Source: Bacillota bacterium
GTDB taxonomy: Bacteria > Bacillota > Clostridia > Christensenellales > Aristaeellaceae
Direction: 5' to 3'
Assembly: GCA_023392515.1 (NCBI GenBank)
Contig: JAEVYX010000030.1
Location: 1-6,032, forward strand
Length of the DNA stretch: 6,032 nt
Made by a program: the position numbers and the translations under genes. This document shows positions 1 to 4,223 of the stretch, piece by piece (the stretch's first letter is position 1; the number at the start of each line of letters is the position of its first letter). Below the pieces are notes generated by a model. The model was given only the letters and a program-made list of their open reading frames with translations. It did no database searches and had not been told where the DNA came from.

Positions 1-266
1 CGATCGCATCCGTTACACGCTCTGATAGCAAGCTTTATCCACGTCCTACGCAATTCTCCAAGCTGATGAATATACCGTTTCGGTTTTCCAAAGACGAAAT
101 TCTTGGCGCTGTGGCAAGAATGCAGCAGGACGAAGCATACCAGGATATCGGGGTGGTAACTGCTACAAACGGAAACAGCGGCTTGTATTCCGAAAAGTTT
201 ATGTCGCGCCGTTATGCACAGTCCCTGCTTCAGGCTATTGAAGTGGAAGACGCGGAAAACCCATAA
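1..266 (+). CDS. 3' end of unidentified protein (partial, left edge)
   Basis: The reading frame is open from the left edge (first full codon at 3) to the TAA at 264-266, giving 87 visible residues. The ATG at 66 is probably internal: coding-like residues continue upstream of it (SDSKLYPRPTQFSKL just before the Met), and no ribosome binding site precedes it. The visible part is soluble and mixed alpha/beta, with no membrane segment, signal or cysteine motif. Segments such as YPRP, YQDIGVVTATNG and the C-terminal ENP look like the conserved end of a small cytosolic protein. I have a faint, memory-level impression of YdhW-like proteins from anaerobic ydh oxidoreductase clusters, but I cannot support that from the sequence, so no function is assigned. 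Its stop codon lies 37 bp before the hairpin element, which could therefore shape its 3' end. Confidence 0.6.
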   Translation, partial: IASVTRSDSKLYPRPTQFSKLMNIPFRFSKDEILGAVARMQQDEAYQDIGVVTATNGNSGLYSEKFMSRRYAQSLLQAIEVEDAENP

Positions 267-302
267 AGCAAAGAATACCATTTACAAGCATACCATACAT
301 GT

Positions 303-332
303 AAGAAGGACGGGTAAAAACCCGTCCTTCTT
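303..332. repeat. Left terminal 30-bp palindrome
   Basis: A perfect 13-bp stem, AAGAAGGACGGGT (303-315) with its complement (320-332), closes on an AAAA loop (316-319). The identical 30 bp recur at 532-561. It lies 37 bp past the stop codon of the left-edge gene and could act as its transcription terminator or as an mRNA 3'-end stabiliser. It is followed by TTGCAG, with no U-tract apart from the T-rich end of the stem itself. Confidence 0.9.
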
Positions 333-347
333 GCAGACTGTCAAAAA

Positions 348-383
348 ACCTCTGGGAGGTGTCGGAGGGGCGACCCCTCCGAC
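348..383. repeat. Two adjoining hairpins inside the element
   Basis: A small hairpin ACCTC-TGG-GAGGT (348-360) directly abuts a strong one. The strong stem GTCGGAGGGG (361-370) pairs with CCCCTCCGAC (374-383) around the tight loop CGA. The second stem is 10 bp and perfect, which is far beyond chance in this length. Confidence 0.85.
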
Positions 384-390
384 TATAAAT

Positions 391-441
391 CCGAAGCCAG
401 CGACATGTGCGGTGGCTTCGGAAGCCTTGTGGAGCAAGGTT
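391..441. repeat. Two further hairpins inside the element
   Basis: CCGAAGCCA (391-399) pairs with TGGCTTCGG (413-421) around a 13-nt loop. Just after it, CCTTG (425-429) pairs with CAAGG (435-439), extendable by one G-T and one A-T pair to 423/441. Confidence 0.8.
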
Positions 442-447
442 TCCTTA

Positions 448-489
448 CACCCTTCACCGGCCGTGAGTATGGCTCACAGGTGAAGGGTG
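448..489. repeat. Two-tier hairpin inside the element
   Basis: An outer perfect 11-bp stem CACCCTTCACC (448-458) with GGTGAAGGGTG (479-489) encloses an inner stem GTGAG (463-467) with CTCAC (473-477) and the loop TATGG. The nested arrangement resembles a structured RNA stem with an internal loop. Confidence 0.85.
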
Positions 490-494
490 CAGAC

Positions 495-523
495 TCGAAA
501 AAGCGGCATAGCCACTTTTTCGA
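495..523. repeat. A/T-armed hairpin near the right end of the element
   Basis: TCGAAAAAG (495-503) pairs with CTTTTTCGA (515-523). After a single C-A mismatch, GGC (505-507) pairs with GCC (511-513) around ATA. The T5 in the 3' arm could act as a weak U-tract, but it lies within the stem. Confidence 0.8.
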
Positions 524-531
524 CACGCTGC

Positions 532-561
532 AAGAAGGACGGGTAAAAACCCGTCCTTCTT
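532..561. repeat. Right terminal 30-bp palindrome
   Basis: An exact copy of the palindrome at 303-332: 13-bp stem (532-544 with 549-561) and AAAA loop (545-548). The loop has the same orientation as the left copy, although the sequence just inside each copy is inverted relative to the other. Confidence 0.9.
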
Positions 562-718
562 ACTCAATCCCCTGGACTAAATACGCCAGCGTTATATTCC
601 AGAAGATTGACAAGGTGTTGCAGACCATGATTAATGCTCATTGCTTTCACCTCGACAGTATTTTGAGCATGAACAGCCAGTTTTAAGCATGGGATATTAT
701 TCCATTTCCGACATGCTG
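562..718. other. Unassigned non-coding stretch between element and terminator
   Basis: No convincing coding frame is seen on either strand. A TTGACA at 607-612, followed 18 bp later by ATTAAT (631-636, 4 of 6 to the -10 consensus), could be a weak housekeeping promoter. With the terminator at 719-735 it would give a transcript of about 90 nt. The match is poor and the reading is speculative. Confidence 0.25.
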
Positions 719-735
719 AAGGCGGCCGCCTTTTT
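719..735 (+). terminator. Short intrinsic terminator
   Basis: The self-complementary AAGGCGGCCGCCTT (719-732) runs straight into a T-rich tract (TTTTTGTTTTC from 731). As a hairpin it gives AAGGC-GGCC-GCCTT, a GC-rich 5-bp stem with U-tract. It would insulate the chemoreceptor gene from upstream transcription, or end a transcript arising in 267-718. Confidence 0.6.
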
Positions 736-801
736 GTTTTCTTTTCTCTGCTTTCAAATTTTGCAGGTTGCAAGTCATTTATCAAAATAAATGCAGGTGC
801 A

Positions 802-828
802 TCAATTTCTATCGAATCTTGTCGAAAT
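802..828 (+). promoter_or_regulatory. Candidate SigD (sigma-28) promoter for the chemoreceptor
   Basis: TCAA (802-805), a 15-nt spacer and GTCGAAAT (821-828) match the sigma-28 consensus TAAA-N15-GCCGATAT at 3 of 4 and 6 of 8 positions with exact spacing. Transcription would begin near 835, about 68 nt before the chemoreceptor ATG. Sigma-28 control of chemoreceptors is established in Bacillus and many Clostridia; this site is inferred from pattern only. Confidence 0.45.
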
Positions 829-902
829 ATAGATTTAGGCAAGCGTTTCTTATTGCGGAAATACCATTTGTGAATACATGTTTTAATTGGAGGGCTAGCA
901 AA

Positions 903-2858
903 ATGAAACGGATGAAACTGGCAACAAAGATCACATTCATCGTGGTGCTTGCAATATCACTCGTTATGGTATCCACATTTGCATATCTGGTAGTCCGTGA
1001 GAGAAACAAAGATATCAGTAACGCTTACAGCAATTCTGAAGCCATTGCGAAAGAAAACGCGGCTGCCATAAAAGCCGAGCTTGAAGTCGCGCTGGACAGT
1101 GCCCGTGTGCTGGCTCAATCCATGAGTGCGTTTGAATCCTTTCCCCTTGAAAGCCGCAGGGAAATATTGAGCGGCATCGTCAGGCAGATTGCGCAGGACA
1201 ATGAGAAATTTTTAGGGGCCTGGGTATGTTTTGAGCCAAATGCTTTGGATGGTTTGGATGAAACGTATGCCAACCAAGAAGGCTACGACCAAACCGGCAG
1301 GTTTATCCCTAATTGGTATCGGGAAGAGAACGGCCTTCTGTTGTCTCCCTTGGTGGATTATGACAAGGAAGGCGCAGGAGATTATTATCTGACCGCTTTC
1401 AAGTCGGGTCAAGAATCGGTCCTGAATCCCTATGCATATGAGATTTCCGGAAAGTCTGTGCTTTTGACATCCTTCTCCGTCCCGGTGAAGAACGCTGCAG
1501 GACAGATTGTAGGTGTTGCCGGTGTTGATGTATCCTTGGATACGTTAAACACCATGTCGTTTAGCAAAGGCAGTTATCGTACAACGAATGTATACCTGCT
1601 TGCACACAGCGGCTCTTACGTCATCCATAGCGACAGCAAGGCTGTCGGAGCAAATATTGAAGATATAGAACCCAGAATCAGCAAAGCGCAGGAAATGTTG
1701 GGAGCCATTCAGACAGGCAAAGCTTATACAACGGAAACCATGTCCGAAATTACAAATGAAGAAAGCTTGAAAACCATGGTTCCCGTCACGCTGGGAAAAA
1801 CAATCACACCTTGGTCTTTGGGTGTTTCCGTTTCCATGAAGGAGATCACGGCAGAATCACAAGCGAATATGCTGATGCTCATTTGTGTCTCCTTGGTCGT
1901 TATCGGGATTATATCCATCGTCACCGGTTTTTCAGTCACCCGGTTGGTGAAAAAGCCGCTGACAGGGCTTGTACAGGTAGCGCAGCAGCAGGCGAAAGGT
2001 GATTATGCAGCGCAAATTCAAACCAACCGGCATGATGAGCTGGGCACATTGTATGCCTCCATGATGGCCGTAAACGATAATATGAATGAGTTGCTATCCA
2101 ATCTGAAAAATGCCGCAGAGCAGGTAGCAACCGGTGCCAAGCAGATTTCTGATACAAGCATGGAACTTGCGCAGGGAGCAACCGAACAGGCAAGCTCCAT
2201 TGAGCAGCTAACCGCTTCGATCGAACAGATTTCCTCCCAAACCAAAGTAAACGTCGATCATGCAGACCAGGCCAATGCACTGGCCGTGCGTGCAAAGGAA
2301 TATGCCGAAAAAGGCAACACGCAAATGGGGCAGCTGCTTACCGCCATGGAGGAAATCAATGAATCCTCCGGCAGCATCTCCGGAATCATCAAAGTGATTG
2401 ACGATATCGCTTTCCAAACCAACATTCTCGCGCTTAACGCGGCAGTAGAAGCTGCCAGGGCAGGGCAAAACGGCAAGGGCTTTGCCGTAGTGGCGGAAGA
2501 GGTGCGTAACCTTGCCGCAAGGTCAGCACAAGCGGCCAGCGAGATCACCGTCAAGATTGAAGAATCTATCAAAAAGGTGGATGGCGGCAGCAAAATAGCG
2601 GATATGACAGCGCAGGCGCTCAAAAGCATTGTCAGCGAAATCAGCCAGGCGGCAAACCTTGTCAACGATATCATGGTTGCGTCCAATGAGCAGGCCTCCG
2701 GCATTACGCAGATCAACCAGGGAATCCAACAAGTGACTCAAGTGATTCAAGCAAACTCCTCCAGTTCCCAGCAAAGTGCAGCCGCCAGCGAGGAGTTAAG
2801 CGGGCAAGCACAAGTATTAAAAGAGCAGGTATCCCATTTCAAACTGCGCGGCAAGTAA
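903..2858 (+). CDS. Methyl-accepting chemotaxis protein with dCache sensor
   Basis: A 651-residue transmembrane chemoreceptor that senses an extracellular ligand and controls the CheA/CheW kinase. The frame is open upstream to a TTG at 768, but ATG 903 is chosen: GGAGGG (889-894) lies 8 nt before it, and TM1 then sits at the N-terminus (about 9-31). A double-Cache ectodomain spans about 35-315, with NWYR (137-140), VDYDKEGAGDYYL (151-163) and GVAGVDVSL (204-212), all typical of dCache_1 in Bacillus/Clostridium receptors. TM2 is about 322-345, then HAMP about 344-400 (P352, D378-E379). The cytoplasmic hairpin follows, with the canonical tip from IDDIAFQTN through NAAVEAARAGQ to VAEEVRNLAARS (499-541), which contacts CheA/CheW. 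The C-terminus (HFKLRGK) lacks a CheR-binding pentapeptide. Length is usual and nothing is broken. The ligand is unknown; amino acids, amines or organic acids are common for this fold. It appears monocistronic. Confidence 0.96.
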   Translation: MKRMKLATKITFIVVLAISLVMVSTFAYLVVRERNKDISNAYSNSEAIAKENAAAIKAELEVALDSARVLAQSMSAFESFPLESRREILSGIVRQIAQDNEKFLGAWVCFEPNALDGLDETYANQEGYDQTGRFIPNWYREENGLLLSPLVDYDKEGAGDYYLTAFKSGQESVLNPYAYEISGKSVLLTSFSVPVKNAAGQIVGVAGVDVSLDTLNTMSFSKGSYRTTNVYLLAHSGSYVIHSDSKAVGANIEDIEPRISKAQEMLGAIQTGKAYTTETMSEITNEESLKTMVPVTLGKTITPWSLGVSVSMKEITAESQANMLMLICVSLVVIGIISIVTGFSVTRLVKKPLTGLVQVAQQQAKGDYAAQIQTNRHDELGTLYASMMAVNDNMNELLSNLKNAAEQVATGAKQISDTSMELAQGATEQASSIEQLTASIEQISSQTKVNVDHADQANALAVRAKEYAEKGNTQMGQLLTAMEEINESSGSISGIIKVIDDIAFQTNILALNAAVEAARAGQNGKGFAVVAEEVRNLAARSAQAASEITVKIEESIKKVDGGSKIADMTAQALKSIVSEISQAANLVNDIMVASNEQASGITQINQGIQQVTQVIQANSSSSQQSAAASEELSGQAQVLKEQVSHFKLRGK

Positions 2859-2893
2859 ACGGAAAGCTGTTTGAAATTCATTTGCAGCGTTCA

Positions 2894-2939
2894 AGAATGC
2901 AGGCATATTGCTACACCCAGTGCATTATGCCTGCATTCT
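2894..2939 (+). terminator. Hairpin after the chemoreceptor gene
   Basis: A 14-bp stem (2894-2907 with 2926-2939; arm AGAATGCAGGCATA) closes on an 18-nt loop, 35 nt past the chemoreceptor stop. The following bases (ATCGTTCC) are not a real U-tract, so it may be a weak or factor-assisted terminator or an mRNA-stabilising end. Confidence 0.55.
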
Positions 2940-2950
2940 ATCGTTCCGGA

Positions 2951-2975
2951 GGAATTCTTTTACAATGAAAATTCC
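2951..2975. promoter_or_regulatory. Possible operator: inverted repeat next to the regulator promoter
   Basis: GGAATT (2951-2956) and AATTCC (2970-2975) form a 6-bp inverted repeat over 25 bp, ending right against the -35 box at 2976. The position suits an autoregulatory site for the downstream regulator, but the arms are short and A/T-rich, and no second copy is visible because the GH2 promoter is outside the window. Confidence 0.25.
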
Positions 2976-3004
2976 TTTACACCCTTCATGAAACAAGTTA
3001 AAAT
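2976..3004 (+). promoter_or_regulatory. Housekeeping promoter of the GntR/LacI regulator
   Basis: TTTACA (2976-2981) and TAAAAT (2999-3004) each match the sigma-70/SigA consensus at 5 of 6 positions, with the optimal 17-nt spacer. Transcription would begin near 3011, leaving a leader of about 29 nt with AAAAGG (3025-3030) placed 9 nt before the ATG at 3040. Confidence 0.65.
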
Positions 3005-3039
3005 TAGATAAAAAGCAGCCGCTGAAAAGGATATTAGCT

Positions 3040-4176
3040 ATGATAACCGCACTCCCGTTGTATAAAAAAATTCAGGAAGACATCAAACTGCAAATTACCT
3101 CCGGGCAATTGCGGGAGGGAGACAGAATTCCCTCCGAATCTGAATTGACCCAGCGATATTTTGTCAGCAGCATCACGGCCAAAAACGCATTGAACGGTTT
3201 GGTGGACGAAGGCATCATCTACAGGGTTAAGGGAAAAGGCTCCTTTGTGGCTTCCAGCCCCTTTGCCGCGCCTGGGGAAGGGGCATCTGTGCCCAGCCAT
3301 ACCATCGGCGCTGTTTTTCCTACCTTATCCACCCGGGTGGAACAGGTATATCTACTGCATATGACCCATTTTTGCCGCCAGCGCAACAGCCGCTTGCTGA
3401 TCGGATGTTCCAATGAGTCGCCGGACCTGGAAATCAGCATCCTGCGGGACTTGATACAGTGCGGGATTCAAGGGCTTATCCTGTTTCCGGTGGTATCTGA
3501 AAACAACAATGCGGCTGTTCGCCAATTGATTGCCCATAAGTTCCCTTTCGTGTTTATGGACCGGTATTTAACGGATGTTCCCACCTCCTACGTGACTGCG
3601 GACAATAAAGGCGGCGCCATGGAAGCGGCCACCTACATGTTCGGCAGCTGCAAAAACGATGTGGCCATTGTGCATTTCCCCCTATCCAACACGGCTGTTT
3701 CAGACCGGCTGGATGGTTTCCGTCAGGCTTTTGACGATAACGGGTTCGACTTTAGCCAGGCTAATCAGTGTGTCATTGATGATCAGGCATTGCTCAATAC
3801 AAGCAATCGCAAAAGGGTGGAATACATACTCGAGGCAATATTGACCCATTTGCGCAAGTATAGCTCCCTGCGTGGTTTGCTGGCCGCCAATGCGGAAATC
3901 GCACAAGTGGCCTTTTATGCGGTGCGCCAGCTCGGCTTTACGCCCAGCAAAGACTTTGAGCTGTTAAGCTTTGATAACCCCCACCTTCCAGGTGTACATT
4001 TTGTTCAGCAGGATTTCAAAACCATGAACGACCAGGCGATGAATCTCCTGTTTGAGCAAATTGGAGGCAGTTTTGCCTTGAAGCATATTCAGGTGCCTAC
4101 CAAACTTGTTCATGTGATGACAGACCCTGTATCACCGGAAGATGTACGTCATCTGGTGATGGGGTTCAACCCGTAA
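3040..4176 (+). CDS. GntR/LacI hybrid transcriptional regulator (AraR-like architecture)
   Basis: A 378-residue cytosolic DNA-binding repressor or activator. Residues 4-71 form a GntR-type winged helix: LYKKIQEDIKLQITSGQL, then GDRIPSESELTQRYFVSSITAKNALNGLVDEG, then the wing YRVKGKGSFV. Residues about 88-362 form a LacI/periplasmic-binding effector domain, with HTIGAVFP opening, GIQGLILFPV, FPFVFMDRYL, YVTADNKGGAMEAATYM, SDRLDGFRQAF and SFDNP (310-314). A GntR reader fused to a LacI sugar sensor is the architecture of B. subtilis AraR. Such proteins typically bind a sugar or sugar derivative and release operators near catabolic genes. The ATG at 3040 has AAAAGG 9 nt upstream. It converges on a GH2 glycosidase, a plausible target, but effector and operators are not shown by the sequence, so the name AraR is not applied. 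Confidence 0.93.
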   Translation: MITALPLYKKIQEDIKLQITSGQLREGDRIPSESELTQRYFVSSITAKNALNGLVDEGIIYRVKGKGSFVASSPFAAPGEGASVPSHTIGAVFPTLSTRVEQVYLLHMTHFCRQRNSRLLIGCSNESPDLEISILRDLIQCGIQGLILFPVVSENNNAAVRQLIAHKFPFVFMDRYLTDVPTSYVTADNKGGAMEAATYMFGSCKNDVAIVHFPLSNTAVSDRLDGFRQAFDDNGFDFSQANQCVIDDQALLNTSNRKRVEYILEAILTHLRKYSSLRGLLAANAEIAQVAFYAVRQLGFTPSKDFELLSFDNPHLPGVHFVQQDFKTMNDQAMNLLFEQIGGSFALKHIQVPTKLVHVMTDPVSPEDVRHLVMGFNP

Positions 4177-4184
4177 CAGTATAA

Positions 4185-4220
4185 ATCGCCCCCAATGCCT
4201 TGCATGGCATTGGGGGCGAT
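4185..4220. terminator. Shared convergent hairpin, probable bidirectional terminator
   Basis: A perfect 15-bp stem, ATCGCCCCCAATGCC (4185-4199) with its complement (4206-4220), closes on TTGCAT. It begins 8 nt after the regulator stop and ends 3 nt beyond the stop codon of the minus-strand GH2 gene. Neither side has a strong U-tract (GTGTTACT on plus, TTATACTG on minus), but its place between two converging stop codons argues that it serves both. Confidence 0.75.
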
Positions 4221-4223
4221 GTG

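Larger units (their letters stand above)
304..560. mobile_element. Hairpin-packed palindromic element, MITE-like
   Basis: About 257 bp made of eight successive hairpins (stems at 303-332, 348-360, 361-383, 391-421, 423-441, 448-489, 495-523 and 532-561). The two ends are inverted copies. Positions 301-342 match the reverse complement of 522-563 except in the 4-nt palindrome loops and at two bases of the inner part (GCAGACTGTC at 333-342 against GACACGCTGC at 522-531). A TA dinucleotide sits on each side (302-303 and 561-562), which is what IS630/mariner-type MITEs show. TA is self-complementary and the match extends one base further (GTA/TAC), so these bases may simply belong to the inverted repeat. 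Short frames crossing the region have no homology-like character and follow the hairpins, so it is best read as non-coding. No transposase is present, and any mobilising enzyme would act in trans. Alternatives are a structured RNA or a fixed intergenic palindrome cluster. Confidence 0.6.

Noticed and set aside
303..561. The two identical 30-bp repeats as a CRISPR fragment
   Set aside because: There are only two copies, about 200 bp apart, the intervening DNA is itself hairpins, and no cas gene is present.
303..561. Integron attC site
   Set aside because: The region folds like an attC, but the stems are perfect, lack the unpaired extrahelical bases and the R box GTTRRRY/RYYYAAC ends, and no cassette gene is attached.
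214..686. Two overlapping plus-strand frames (214-483 and 405-686) as small genes
   Set aside because: Their codons simply traverse the hairpins; composition is repeat-like, starts lack ribosome binding sites, and no protein family character is seen.
564..842. Minus-strand frame of about 92 codons
   Set aside because: It runs antisense through a terminator and the chemoreceptor promoter region, has no ribosome binding site and no recognisable protein pattern.
768..902. Longer chemoreceptor starting at TTG 768 (45 extra residues)
   Set aside because: The extra residues are not receptor-like, no ribosome binding site precedes 768, and ATG 903 has GGAGGG 8 nt upstream and puts TM1 at the N-terminus.
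1936..2774. Several minus-strand frames inside the chemoreceptor gene
   Set aside because: They are antisense shadows of the GC-rich, alanine/glutamine-rich coiled-coil region; the plus-strand product is clear.
2965..3011. Tiny overlapping leader ORFs (MKIPLHPS and MKQVKIR) upstream of the regulator
   Set aside because: They overlap the likely -35 and -10 boxes (2976-3004) and would lie mostly upstream of the transcript start, so the apparent GGAGG before them is probably chance.
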